A stretch of DNA of 64,000 nt from Pseudomonadota bacterium (GCA_023404095.1 JAEYDD010000028.1:1-64000), one strand, 5' to 3'. Shown: positions 1-8,879, counted from the stretch's first letter. Made by a program: numbers and translations. Notes: generated by a model not told the origin, from the sequence alone.

Positions 1-464
1 TGCTTGACCTCCCGGCCCCGGGCGCGGGTCAGACAACGGCGGACGAGTGCGTCATGCGCCCGGACCATCTCGATGGCCATCCGATCGCCCAGACGCGTCG
101 TCATCTCGGTTGAGCCTACGATATCGGTAAAGAGCACCACCCTGTGGCCCGCATCCCGCTCCGCCTCGCCCCCTCCGGGAGGTTTCAGATCATGTATCCG
201 CCCAAGGAACGCCTCGACGGCGGATAACGCCACCTCCACGACTTCACTGGCAACGAATCCGTGCGCCTCGCGATGAACGCACTGCGCCGTCTCGACATCC
301 GGCGCATCGATGAGGCAGAATGTGCGGCCGTTGCGATGATCGAACCAGTAGGTCAGAAATTTAACGCCGTACTGGTCCTGTATGCTGAGATCTTTCAAAT
401 GCGCCTCGGCCACTTCCTCGGCCGTCGCCCCGGCCAGATCGTGCCTGTCCATGAATATCGGCAT
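1..464 (-). CDS. DUF4242 domain fused to class III adenylate/guanylate cyclase domain (C-terminus outside window)
   Basis: Reading the minus strand from an ATG at 464 gives an open frame that leaves the window at base 1 without a stop. Residues 1 to about 88 (MPIFMDRHDLAGATAEEV...) look like the small DUF4242/SCO4226-type ferredoxin-like domain. After a linker rich in Gly, Glu and Pro (about residues 95-107) comes the start of a class III nucleotide cyclase catalytic domain, VVLFTDIVGSTEMTTRLGD, which holds the first metal-binding Asp. A purine-rich GGAG lies about 7 bases before the ATG. The expected role is cAMP or cGMP synthesis tuned by the N-terminal domain; what that domain senses is unknown. 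Completeness cannot be judged because the C-terminal part is missing. Confidence 0.8.
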   Translation of the reverse strand, partial: MPIFMDRHDLAGATAEEVAEAHLKDLSIQDQYGVKFLTYWFDHRNGRTFCLIDAPDVETAQCVHREAHGFVASEVVEVALSAVEAFLGRIHDLKPPGGGEAERDAGHRVVLFTDIVGSTEMTTRLGDRMAIEMVRAHDALVRRCLTRARGREVK

Positions 465-705
465 TCGCTCGCTCCGCTTGGGGTCGCAGTCGCATGTCCG
501 GGCGGATTTTACGACAGAGGCAGTGCATCGTCCATCGTGTTGGCGTTGCGGCCCGGCCCGAGACAGGATGCAAACCGCACGGCGCCCTCGGCGCAGCCGT
601 CTTCGCCCCTTCCAAAGCGGCCTTGCGAGAGGACCGGAAGTGCTCAATGGGGGGGCCGTTGCCGTGCAGTTCAACCGAAGCGGACGGTTCGCGCCGCGCA
701 GCGGC

Positions 706-2343
706 TCACCCCTCCCGCGCCTCGATCAACGCCATCAGCGTTTCCAGCCGGTCGGCTTGCCGGGGCAGCTTGTCCTGCCGCAGGCGCGCGATACGGGGGA
801 AGCGCATGGCGACGCCCGACTTGTGGCGGGTGGAACGGTTGATGCCCTCGAAGGCGACTTCCACCACGAAGCCGAAATCGGGCTCGGCGCGAACGGCGCG
901 CACCGGGCCGAAGCGCTCGACGGTGTTGTTGCGCACGAAGCGGTCGAGAATTTCCAGCTCCGCGTCGGTGAAGCCGAAATAGGCCTTGCCGACCGGCACC
1001 AGCATATCGCCTTCCGGCCCATTTTCCGCAGCTTGCGCCCAGACACCGAAGGTGAAGTCAGAATAATAGCTCGACCGCTTGCCATGGCCGCGCTGCGCGT
1101 ACATCAGCACCGCATCGACATTGAACGGGTCGCGCTTCCACTTGAACCACGGCCCCTTGAGCCGGCCGGCCTGATAGGCGCTGTCCAGCCGCTTGATCAT
1201 CACGCCTTCGATCACCGGGTCGGGCGGAGCCGTGCGCAGCGCATCGAGCTCGGCCCAGCTTTGGAAAGGCACCAGCGGCGACAGGTCGAAACGGTCGTGC
1301 GGCGCGCCGTCGATGAGATCAGTCAGCTTTGCGCGGCGGGTAGCGAAGTTTTCGGGGCGTACGTCCGCCTCGCCGTCGAAAAGGATGTCGTAGGCGCGCA
1401 CGAAGGCGGGATAGTCGTCCAGCATGCGGGCGTTGACCGTCTTGCGGTTCAGCCGCTGCTGCAGGTCGGAGAACGTGCGGGTCGCGCTGTTGGAGCGGGC
1501 GGTGCCGCCGACCAGCAGTTCCCCATCGACGACCCCCTCGAACGTCATGGCGCCGAGAACATCCGGGAAGGCAGCCGAGATATCGTCACCGGAGCGGGAA
1601 TAGAGGCGGCGCGTCGTGCCGGATGCCGAAAGCTGCACGCGGATGCCGTCCCATTTCCATTCGGCGGCGAAATCGGCAGGGTCGAGGCCGTCGAGGTCGC
1701 CCTCACCGACCGGGTTTGCCAGCATGACGGAATGGAAGATCGCCGGCGTCGCCAGAACCGGCCGCTCCGCCCTGCCCTCCAGCCAGGCAAACAGCGGCTC
1801 GTAGGGCGGCTGCAGGCCATGCCACAGCGTCTCGATCTCGATGATGTCCCGGCCGGAGAAATCGGCGAGCGCCTGCTTGGCAAGCCGCGCGGACACGCCG
1901 ATGCGCAAGCCGCCGGTGGCAAGCTTGATGAAGGCGAAGCGGGCGGACGGATCGAGACGGTCGAGAAGATCGCGGACGGCGGCACGCACCTCGGTGCGGC
2001 CGAGCGCATTCATGCGCGTAACCACGTCGGACAGGCGCGGCTGGTGGGCGTCGTCGATCCGTTCCTTCCGCTCCTGATCCCAGACGAGCGCGATCGTCTC
2101 GGCAAGGTCGCCGACATAGTCGTAGGAGTAGCGGAACAGCACCTCGTCCATCCGCTCAAGCACCAGTTCGCGCAGGAGCGCTGGCTTGACGCTCTTGAGG
2201 TCCAGCGTGCCCGCAATCGCCGCCAGTCCGTAACCGCGGTCGGGATCGGGCACGGTGCGGAAATAGTCGGCGAGCAGCTTCAGCTTGCCGTTGCGCGACG
2301 GGGTGAGCACGAGGCGGTCGAGGAGATCGGCGAAGGCTTTCAT
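706..2343 (-). CDS. ATP-dependent DNA ligase (cisplatin-damage-response type)
   Basis: A 545-residue ligase that seals nicks by a ligase-adenylate intermediate. It has an N-terminal DNA-binding region (about 1-190) and a nucleotidyltransferase core with motif I EWKWDGIR, so K220 is the expected adenylated lysine. The core continues with VVDGELLVG and EGVMIKRLDSAY and ends in an OB-fold region with WFKWKRDPFNVDAVL. Length and motif order match the bacterial ligases that travel with a metallo-beta-lactamase exonuclease and often an Lhr-type helicase. The exonuclease gene lies just upstream on the same strand, 85 bases away, so the two are probably co-transcribed for DNA repair. No helicase or PdeM endonuclease gene is visible within the window next to them. 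Confidence 0.93.
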   Translation of the reverse strand: MKAFADLLDRLVLTPSRNGKLKLLADYFRTVPDPDRGYGLAAIAGTLDLKSVKPALLRELVLERMDEVLFRYSYDYVGDLAETIALVWDQERKERIDDAHQPRLSDVVTRMNALGRTEVRAAVRDLLDRLDPSARFAFIKLATGGLRIGVSARLAKQALADFSGRDIIEIETLWHGLQPPYEPLFAWLEGRAERPVLATPAIFHSVMLANPVGEGDLDGLDPADFAAEWKWDGIRVQLSASGTTRRLYSRSGDDISAAFPDVLGAMTFEGVVDGELLVGGTARSNSATRTFSDLQQRLNRKTVNARMLDDYPAFVRAYDILFDGEADVRPENFATRRAKLTDLIDGAPHDRFDLSPLVPFQSWAELDALRTAPPDPVIEGVMIKRLDSAYQAGRLKGPWFKWKRDPFNVDAVLMYAQRGHGKRSSYYSDFTFGVWAQAAENGPEGDMLVPVGKAYFGFTDAELEILDRFVRNNTVERFGPVRAVRAEPDFGFVVEVAFEGINRSTRHKSGVAMRFPRIARLRQDKLPRQADRLETLMALIEAREG

Positions 2344-2428
2344 GGGATGGCCGTCCTTGCGTCCGCGCGGCAGGGGGCGGCCGCTTTGCGGGGTCGATCG
2401 CCGACATCAAGGCGAGCCTGGACCACCA

Positions 2429-3439
2429 TCAATCTCCCTCGTCCTCGTAGCCGACGAGATGCAGCGGGCGGGCGGGGATGCCGGCGAGTTCGCACCAGCG
2501 CACCAGCGCCTCCTCGCGGCCATGCGTCACCCAGACCTCCGACGGCGCAAGCTCTCGGATGGTTTCGGTCAGCTCGGGCCAGTCGCAGTGGTCGGAGATG
2601 ACGAGCGGCAGCTCGACGCCGCCCTGTTTCGCCCGCTGGCGCACCATCATCCAGCCGGAGGCGAAGGCCACAAGCGGATCGGGAAAGCGGCGCGCCCAGC
2701 GCTCGCCGAAGGCCGAGGGCGGCCCGACGATGACGGCGCCGGAGAAATCGGTCGTGTCCCCCTTCTCCAGCGTTGCCGGTCGCAGCTCGCCAAGGTCGAT
2801 GCCGCGCGAGAGGTAGTATTCGCAAAGCCTGGCCAGCGAGCCGTGAATGTAGATCGGCCGGTCGTAGCCGCAGTCGCGCAGGAGCCGGATCACCCGCTGC
2901 GCCTTGCCGAGCGAATAGGCGCCGACAAGGTGGGCGCGCTCGGGAAACTGCCGAAGCGAGGTCAGGAGCTTGCCGATCTCTCCCCTCGGGTCGGGATGAT
3001 GAAAGACCGGCAGGCCAAAGGTCGCCTCGGTGATGAAGACGTCGCAGGCGACCGGCTCGTAAGGGGTGCAGGTCGGGTCGGGGCTGCGCTTGTAGTCGCC
3101 GGAGACGCAGAAGCGGGTGCCGCTGGTCGATATCGCGACCTGCGCCGAGCCGAGTACGTGGCCGGCGGGATGAAGCGACACCTTGACCCCGGCAAGGTCG
3201 ATGGTCTCGCCGAAGGCTGCCGCCTGCGCCGAACCGCAGAAATCCGGCCCGTAGCGGATCGCCATGATGTCCAGCGTCTCGCGGGTCGCCAGCACGGCCC
3301 CGTGCCCGGCGCGGGCGTGGTCGGAATGGCCATGGGTGATGATGGCGCGGGCGACCGGGCGCATCGGATCGACATGAAAATCGCCGGCGGGGCAATAGAG
3401 GCCGGCGGGGGCGGGATAGAGCAGCGGGTCTGGCTTCAT
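2429..3439 (-). CDS. Ligase-associated DNA exonuclease (metallo-beta-lactamase/beta-CASP fold)
   Basis: A 336-residue protein with the metal-binding motif ITHGHSDHAR (HxHxDH) about 35-45 residues from the start, SGDYKRSPDPTC in the middle and VISDHCDWPEL / VWVTHGREEAL near the end. This is the mRNA 3'-end-processing-factor-like fold found in ligase-associated exonucleases. It probably trims DNA ends for the neighbouring ATP-dependent ligase. The ATG at 3439 (MKPDPLLYPA) is preferred; a TTG two codons earlier would add only two residues. A short tandem duplication of a GTTCAGGGCCGGCG unit lies upstream near 3483-3510. Confidence 0.9.
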   Translation of the reverse strand: MKPDPLLYPAPAGLYCPAGDFHVDPMRPVARAIITHGHSDHARAGHGAVLATRETLDIMAIRYGPDFCGSAQAAAFGETIDLAGVKVSLHPAGHVLGSAQVAISTSGTRFCVSGDYKRSPDPTCTPYEPVACDVFITEATFGLPVFHHPDPRGEIGKLLTSLRQFPERAHLVGAYSLGKAQRVIRLLRDCGYDRPIYIHGSLARLCEYYLSRGIDLGELRPATLEKGDTTDFSGAVIVGPPSAFGERWARRFPDPLVAFASGWMMVRQRAKQGGVELPLVISDHCDWPELTETIRELAPSEVWVTHGREEALVRWCELAGIPARPLHLVGYEDEGD

Positions 3440-3581
3440 GCCCAAGAAGATAGGCCGATTTGCGCGTTCCGCCAGATCCGCAGTTCAGGGCCGGCGGTTC
3501 AGGGCCGGCGCGGCGATGCAGAGCACTCGGTCAAGGGCATCCATTCGGGCCGCCAGTGCGGGACCCCAGCCCCGACCGAAC

Positions 3582-4034
3582 TCACGAGATCGCCTTCAGC
3601 CCGTCGCGCAAGGCATCCATATCGATGCCCGCCATCTCCGCCTCGAGCGCGTCATGGTTCGCAATCCAGATCGGCAGGGCGCGGGCGAGCAGATCACGCC
3701 CCTCCTCCGTCAGGCCGAGGCGGCGGCCGCGACGGTCGCGCGGATCGGGCGTCACGACGACAAGTCCGCGCCGCTGCAACGGCTTGACCGCCGCCGTCAA
3801 CGTCGTCCGGTCCATGGCCAGCAGGGATGCCACCGGCCCCATCGGCGGCGGCTCCGGCCGGTTCAGCGCCATCATCAGCGAGAACTGCCCGTTGGTCAGG
3901 CCCAGCGGACGAAAAGCCTCGTCGAACCTGCGCGCCAGCGCGCGGGCAGCGCGCTGCGCATGCAGGCAAAGGCAGCGGTCGCGCACATAAGGCGCAGTCT
4001 CATGGGAAAGCGTGACATTCCGATTCATGCTCAT
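3582..4034 (-). CDS. MarR-family transcriptional regulator
   Basis: About 150 residues, the usual MarR length, with the winged-helix core GLTNGQFSLMMALNRP...MGPVASLLAMDRTTLTAAVKPLQRRGLV followed by the wing DPRDRRGRRLGLTEEG. This pattern binds palindromic DNA as a dimer and usually responds to phenolic or other small ligands. The start is taken at ATG 4034 (MSMNRNVTL); ATG 4028 is also possible, and neither has a clear Shine-Dalgarno sequence. It is divergent from the DUF1579 gene at 4151, and a perfect 12-bp palindrome lies directly before its start, so self-repression and control of the neighbour are likely. Confidence 0.88.
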   Translation of the reverse strand: MSMNRNVTLSHETAPYVRDRCLCLHAQRAARALARRFDEAFRPLGLTNGQFSLMMALNRPEPPPMGPVASLLAMDRTTLTAAVKPLQRRGLVVVTPDPRDRRGRRLGLTEEGRDLLARALPIWIANHDALEAEMAGIDMDALRDGLKAIS

Positions 4035-4038
4035 TACT

Positions 4039-4050
4039 GTTGATATCAAC
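4039..4050. promoter_or_regulatory. Perfect 12-bp palindrome, candidate MarR operator
   Basis: GTTGATATCAAC is a perfect palindrome five bases before the marR-like start codon, in the divergent spacer. A TTGACA box on the minus strand (4063-4058) lies just upstream and could be a -35 element. Binding by the adjacent MarR protein is inferred from position and symmetry only. Confidence 0.55.
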
Positions 4051-4150
4051 CTTGTCTTGTCAAGCACGGCGATCGTCGCCTTGAAACGAATGGTGCGTTC
4101 CACAGTTAAAGCTTGTGACGCGCACATCGCGCAGCGACCGGGAGGCGAAC

Positions 4151-4639
4151 ATGCAGGCAGAAATCACCACGCAACATCGCTGGCTGGAAAGGCTGGTGGG
4201 CGACTGGGACGTCTCGGACACGGCCATCACCGCCCCGCCGGCCGAACCGACCTGGACCGAGCGGGTGCGCCGGATCGGCGGTCTCTGGATCGCCTGCGAG
4301 GGCCGCGGCCTGATGCCCGATGGCGAGCCGGCCGAAACGCTCCTGACGCTCGGCTATGATGCGGCGCGCGACCGCTATATCGGCACATGGATCGGCTCCA
4401 TGATGGCGCATCTGTGGCACTATGACGGCACGCTGGAGCCGACCGGCAACGTGCTGACGCTGCACAGCGAAGGACCAGACTTCGAAAGCGAAGGCCATCA
4501 GCTGCCCTATCAGGACATCATCACCTTCATCGACGATGACCACCGCACCATGACTGCGCTCGTCAACCGGCCCGGCAAGGGCTGGCAGAAGCTGATGGAA
4601 GTGCACTACTGGCGGCGGAAAAAGCCCCTGCCTGTTTGA
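4151..4639 (+). CDS. DUF1579 family protein
   Basis: A 162-residue soluble protein. It begins MQAEITTQHRWLERLVGDWD and contains WIACEGRGLMPDG, LGYDAARDRYIGTWIGSMM and the late MEVHYWRR. This matches DUF1579-type proteins, small beta-barrel-like proteins of unknown function. ATG 4151 is chosen over an upstream in-frame ATG at 4115 because GGGAGGCGAAC precedes it. It is divergent from the MarR regulator and is its most likely target. The substrate or partner is unknown. Confidence 0.8.
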   Translation: MQAEITTQHRWLERLVGDWDVSDTAITAPPAEPTWTERVRRIGGLWIACEGRGLMPDGEPAETLLTLGYDAARDRYIGTWIGSMMAHLWHYDGTLEPTGNVLTLHSEGPDFESEGHQLPYQDIITFIDDDHRTMTALVNRPGKGWQKLMEVHYWRRKKPLPV

Positions 4640-4779
4640 GTGGGGGCGAGACACGCTTTGCGGCCGGGGATGCAGCAAAAAATGCGCTGCAGCTTGCTGC
4701 GACAAAGATGCAAGGATGAAAGGGTTGAAGCGGGGGATGCGGCCCCGAGAGCTCGCGGCCTGCTTCGGGGCGAGGTCGT

Positions 4780-7083
4780 TCAGGCCGCCGTCCCGTTCAG
4801 CCGGGCCTCGATCGCGGAGGCTTCCACCGGCCTGCCGATATAGAAGCCCTGGATTTCGTTGCAGCCGGCTTCGCGCAGGAATTCCAGCTGTTCGCGCGTT
4901 TCCACGCCTTCCGCGATCACCCTAAGCTGCAGCGTGTGCGCCAGCGAGATCACCGCCCTTGCGATCGCCGCATCGTCCGCATCGCCCGGAAGATCCTGCA
5001 CGAAGGAGCGGTCGATCTTGAGCCGACCAACGGGAAAGCGCTTCAGCGCGCTGAGGCTGGAATAGCCGGTGCCGAAGTCGTCGATGGCCAGATGCACGCC
5101 CAGCGCCTCGAGCCGGTACATCAGCGCCACCGCCTGCTGCACGTCGGCCATGATCAGGCTTTCGGTGAGTTCCAGTTCCAGATAGCGCGCGTCCAGCCCG
5201 CTGTCGCTCAAGGCGGAGCGCACCCGCTCCACCCAGTCGATCTCCTGGAACTGGCGGGCGGATACGTTGACGCTGACGACCAGCCGCGGCAGGCCCGCGT
5301 CCTGCCAGGCCTTGTTCTGGCGGCAGGCGGCGCGCAGCGTCCAGTCGCCGATCTGACCGATCAGGCCGGACTCCTCGGCAAACGGAATGAATTCGCCGGG
5401 CGAAAGCAGGCCGCGCTCCGGATGGTTCCAGCGGATCAGCGCCTCGACGGCGAAGACGCATCCGGTTCTCAGGTCCACCTGCGGCTGATAATGCAGCACG
5501 AACTCGTCGCAGGCGATGGCGCGGCGCAGTTCCTCCTGCTGGCGCAGTTTCTCATGCGCGCTGACCGCCATCTCGTTGCTGAAGAAGTGCAGCGCATCGC
5601 GGCCGATTTCCTTGGCGCGATACATGGCGAGGTCGGCATTGGCGAGCAGTTCGGTCGGCGTGCGCCCGTGCTCGGGATAGAGCGCCACCCCCATGCTGCA
5701 GCTGACCTGCACCGTGCGCCCCTCCAGCGTAACGGGGGCAGCAATGGTCTGGCGCACGGCCTCGAGGCGGGCGGCGACGCCCTTGCCGTTACGACGCGGG
5801 GCACTGACGATCAGAACGAACTCATCACCGCCGAGACGGACGAGCACGTCGCCCGGACGAAGACCCTTGGCCATGCGGGCGGCCACCGTCTTCAAGAGCG
5901 TGTCGCCTGCCTTGTGGCCCAGGCTGTCGTTGACCAGCTTGAAGTTGTCGAGGTCGAGGAAGGCGAGCGCGACGCTCCGGTTCTCGTCGTCGGCAATCTC
6001 GATGGCTGTCGCAATGCGCTCGTCGAGCATGCCCCGGTTGGGAAGCCCCGTCAGTGCGTCGTGGTGGGCCATGAACTGGATGCGGTCTTCCGATTCCTTG
6101 CGTTCGATGGCGATGCCAGCGATATGCGTCGCCACGCCGAGCAGCTTGTGGCAGGCTGCCGTCGGCAGCCCCGGCGTGCGCGAATAGAGTGCGAAGGTGC
6201 CCAGCACCTGCCCCTGGCTGGAGCGGATCGGCGAGGACCAGCAGGCGCGAAAGCCGTAAGGCCGCACCAGGTGGCGATAATCCGCCCAGAGCGGATCTTC
6301 GGCGATGTCGGCGACCAGCACCTGCTCGCCGCGATAGGCGGCCGTGCCGCAAGATCCCACAGACGGGCCGATCGGCGCGCCATCGATGGCACGGGTGTAG
6401 TCCGGATGCAGGTTGGGCGCAGACGCGTGGCGAACGCATTGCCCGTCGTGATCGAGCAGGAGAATGGAGCCGGTGACGTCGGCCACCTGCTCCTCGATCA
6501 GCAGGATCAACGCCGGGAACACTTCCGACAGGGCCTCCCCGCGCGCAATCATCTGGAGGATCTCGGCCTGACCGCGGTGCAGAGCCTCCTGCCGCTTGCG
6601 ATCGGTAATGTCGCGGGCGATGCCGACAATGCCGACGATTTCGCCGTGGTCGTTGCGCATGGGCAGCTTGGACGTCAGCACCCACTTCCGGCGTCCCGCA
6701 ACGTCGCGGAAGCATTCCTCCATGTCGAGCACAGGTTCGCCTGTCGCGATGATCTGCTGCTCGCGATCGTGCAGCACCTGCGCCACCTCACGGGGAAACA
6801 GGTCGAAATCGGTCAGGCCGGTCAGATCGTGCCGGCCGCCGCCGATATGCGCGGCGGTCGCCTTGTTGGTGATCAGGAAGCGACCGTCCCGGTCCTTGAA
6901 GAAAAGGCCTACCGGTGCCTCCTCGATCATTGCATCCATCCAGTAGGCACGGTCGTGACGGTCGCCGGCGATGGGGAAACGGCGGGCGGCCTCGGCAATC
7001 AGCCGCTCGCCTGCCGCCAGCAGCAGCGACGTGGGGTCGGCAGGCTCTTCCTCCGAAGACCACTGCGTGCTGGACCGGCTCAT
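4780..7083 (-). CDS. PAS-GAF-GGDEF-EAL cyclic-di-GMP protein
   Basis: A 767-residue cytoplasmic signalling protein. A PAS domain (about residues 40-165, ending GIARDITDRKRQEALH) is followed by a GAF domain (about 180-330, with VGSCGTAAYRGEQV). Then come a GGDEF domain with an intact VRLGGDEFVLIV motif near residue 418-422 and an EAL domain with FAVEALIRWNHPERG near 547. Both the diguanylate cyclase and phosphodiesterase motifs look intact, so it may make and degrade c-di-GMP. No transmembrane segment is seen. The ATG at 7083 is preferred over an in-frame TTG at 7110 because GGGGGAG lies about 10 bases upstream of it. It is divergent from the Tat-exported protein at 7387. Confidence 0.92.
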   Translation of the reverse strand: MSRSSTQWSSEEEPADPTSLLLAAGERLIAEAARRFPIAGDRHDRAYWMDAMIEEAPVGLFFKDRDGRFLITNKATAAHIGGGRHDLTGLTDFDLFPREVAQVLHDREQQIIATGEPVLDMEECFRDVAGRRKWVLTSKLPMRNDHGEIVGIVGIARDITDRKRQEALHRGQAEILQMIARGEALSEVFPALILLIEEQVADVTGSILLLDHDGQCVRHASAPNLHPDYTRAIDGAPIGPSVGSCGTAAYRGEQVLVADIAEDPLWADYRHLVRPYGFRACWSSPIRSSQGQVLGTFALYSRTPGLPTAACHKLLGVATHIAGIAIERKESEDRIQFMAHHDALTGLPNRGMLDERIATAIEIADDENRSVALAFLDLDNFKLVNDSLGHKAGDTLLKTVAARMAKGLRPGDVLVRLGGDEFVLIVSAPRRNGKGVAARLEAVRQTIAAPVTLEGRTVQVSCSMGVALYPEHGRTPTELLANADLAMYRAKEIGRDALHFFSNEMAVSAHEKLRQQEELRRAIACDEFVLHYQPQVDLRTGCVFAVEALIRWNHPERGLLSPGEFIPFAEESGLIGQIGDWTLRAACRQNKAWQDAGLPRLVVSVNVSARQFQEIDWVERVRSALSDSGLDARYLELELTESLIMADVQQAVALMYRLEALGVHLAIDDFGTGYSSLSALKRFPVGRLKIDRSFVQDLPGDADDAAIARAVISLAHTLQLRVIAEGVETREQLEFLREAGCNEIQGFYIGRPVEASAIEARLNGTAA

Positions 7084-7150
7084 GCGCTTCCCACTCCCCC
7101 GCCGCGCCAATCGGCGACCTCATGTTTGACGGTCCGAAGCTACACCTGAG

Positions 7151-7166
7151 AGTATTATGCAATACT
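7151..7166. promoter_or_regulatory. Inverted repeat in divergent spacer
   Basis: AGTATT and AATACT form a 6-bp inverted repeat separated by ATGC, in the 303-bp spacer between the c-di-GMP protein gene and the Tat-exported protein gene. It lies 68 bases upstream of the minus-strand gene and could be an operator or part of a promoter. No regulator is identified. Confidence 0.35.
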
Positions 7167-7347
7167 GAATCTTTTTGCTGCAATGCACGCTATCCGGGCG
7201 ACACGGTTCCGCGAACGCCCGGCATTTCGCCCGTTCCCGGGAGGCTCGCCTGTGCCAAATCGGCACGGCGTTCCATTCCGGTCGACGGCGCCCACGCCAA
7301 ACCGGCCTGCAAATCGCCGCTTCGCTTCATTCCGGCACGGAAAGCGG

Positions 7348-7364
7348 TTGGCACGTTTCATGCT
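7348..7364 (+). promoter_or_regulatory. Sigma-54-like -24/-12 promoter
   Basis: TTGGCACG, four bases, then ATGCT place GG at 7350-7351 and GC at 7362-7363 with exactly ten bases between them. This is the diagnostic spacing of sigma-54 promoters. The -12 half departs from TTGC at one base. The predicted start (about 7375) leaves a leader of about 12 bases that barely contains the AAGGAG ribosome-binding site of the gene at 7387. Confidence 0.4.
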
Positions 7365-7386
7365 CCCTTGGGAACAAGGAGCTGAA

Positions 7387-8754
7387 ATGGTTAGCAGGCG
7401 GTTAATACTCTCTTCGTTCGGCCTCGGCGCGCTCGGCGCCGCCCTGCCCGCGCACGCCGCGGGGACGGGAGCGCTCGTCAACGTGGAACTGCGCGGCGCG
7501 ATCGACGCCGCCGCCCATGGCGTGCGTCCCGGCGACGAGGGCCGCAAGAACAAGGCCTTCGCAAAGCTTCTGCGCGACGCTTCGGAAAAGAACCTGCCGA
7601 TTTTCCTGCCGCCCGGCGACTACGTGATCTCCAACATCGAGCTTCCCGACAATACGCGACTGACCGGCGTTCCGGGCGCCACCCGCATCGTCTACGGCGG
7701 CGACGGCCATCTGTTCAAAAGCCGAAACGCGACCAACGTCACCTTCGAGAACCTGGTCATCGACGGCGGCAACCGATGGCTGGACGACAGCGTCGAGGGC
7801 CTGCTGCACCTGTCGCTCGCAAGCGAAGTCGTCATCGACAATTGCGAGATCAAGGGGTCGTCGAAGTCGGCGGTCTATCTGGAACGCTGCGGCGGGCGCA
7901 TCGAGCGCAGCCGCGTGTCGGGTGCTGCCGAGTACGGGGTGTATGCGATCGAGAGCACCGGGCTTTCGGTCAGCGACAACACCGTCTTCGAATGCGCCAA
8001 CGGCGGCATCCTGGTGCACCGCTGGACGAAGGGTGCGGACGGCACGATCGTCTCGCGCAACCGGATTTCGAAGATTGCGGCTTCGAAGGGTGGCACCGGC
8101 GAATATGGAAACGGGATCAACGTCTTTCGCGCCGACAACGTGCTTGTGACGAACAACATCCTCAGCGACTGCGCCTTCTCGGCCATCCGCTCGAATGCGG
8201 GCTCCAACGTCCAGATTGCCGGCAATACCTGCCTGACCTGCGGGGAAACGGCCATTTATTCCGAGTTCGGCTTCGAAGGCGCAATCGTCAGTTCGAACCT
8301 GGTCGATGGTGCTGCCAACGGCATCCTCATCGTCAACTTCAACGAGGGCGGGCGGCTCGCCACGGTGACGGGCAACGTCGTGCGCAACCTCCGGAGCGAG
8401 GGGCCTTACGTGCACGACGGCGCGGGCTTCGGCTTCGGCATCGCCGTCGAGGCCGACACCGTCGTGAGCGGCAACACCGTCGAGAACGCGCCCCGCTTCG
8501 GGCTGATGCTCGGCTGGGGACCCTACATGCGTGGCCTCGTCGTCAACGGCAATCTGGTGCGCGGCGCGCCGGTCGGCTGCGCGGTGAGCGTCGTCGAGGG
8601 CGCGGGCTCGGCCCTGATTTCCGGAAACCTGTTCGAGGACACGCCGCAAGGCGCGATCGCCGGCTACCGCTGGAATGAACGGACCACGGGCGAACTGGCC
8701 GATGGTCGCGAGCAGTTCGCGCATATCACGATCGAGCGCAACCGGTCGGGATAA
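7387..8754 (+). CDS. Twin-arginine-exported parallel beta-helix protein (TIGR03808-like)
   Basis: A 455-residue protein. The N-terminus MVSRRLILSSFGLGALGAA is a twin-arginine-type signal followed by a hydrophobic stretch and an Ala-x-Ala cleavage region. After FLPPGDYVISNIELPDNTRLTG, a pectate-lyase-like start, the rest is built of right-handed beta-helix repeats (for example NATNVTFENLVIDG, ASEVVIDNCEIKG, GLSVSDNTVFE, NVLVTNNILSD). This matches the twin-arginine-translocated repeat family known from rhizobia. The ATG at 7387 has AAGGAG five bases upstream. It is probably periplasmic; a carbohydrate-related activity is possible but no catalytic residues were assigned. Confidence 0.85.
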   Translation: MVSRRLILSSFGLGALGAALPAHAAGTGALVNVELRGAIDAAAHGVRPGDEGRKNKAFAKLLRDASEKNLPIFLPPGDYVISNIELPDNTRLTGVPGATRIVYGGDGHLFKSRNATNVTFENLVIDGGNRWLDDSVEGLLHLSLASEVVIDNCEIKGSSKSAVYLERCGGRIERSRVSGAAEYGVYAIESTGLSVSDNTVFECANGGILVHRWTKGADGTIVSRNRISKIAASKGGTGEYGNGINVFRADNVLVTNNILSDCAFSAIRSNAGSNVQIAGNTCLTCGETAIYSEFGFEGAIVSSNLVDGAANGILIVNFNEGGRLATVTGNVVRNLRSEGPYVHDGAGFGFGIAVEADTVVSGNTVENAPRFGLMLGWGPYMRGLVVNGNLVRGAPVGCAVSVVEGAGSALISGNLFEDTPQGAIAGYRWNERTTGELADGREQFAHITIERNRSG

Positions 8755-8879
8755 GCCGGGCAGGCGCTCCCGCGGTGCGCGTCGGGCCGATGCGCCCGCG
8801 GTCAAATTCGCACACGGCCGCCGCTGAGCGGCCATGAAACTCGCCCCTTCCGGTTCCCGAACGCCGGTGGGGGCGATGG

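Noticed and set aside
382..2601. A 739-codon plus-strand open frame opposite the DNA ligase gene
   Set aside because: It is the reverse complement shadow of a clear ligase gene in GC-rich DNA; the translation has no recognisable domain and low-complexity composition.
4936..7149. A 737-codon plus-strand frame opposite the PAS-GAF-GGDEF-EAL gene
   Set aside because: The minus strand encodes four intact domains with catalytic motifs; the plus frame shows none and lacks a ribosome-binding site.
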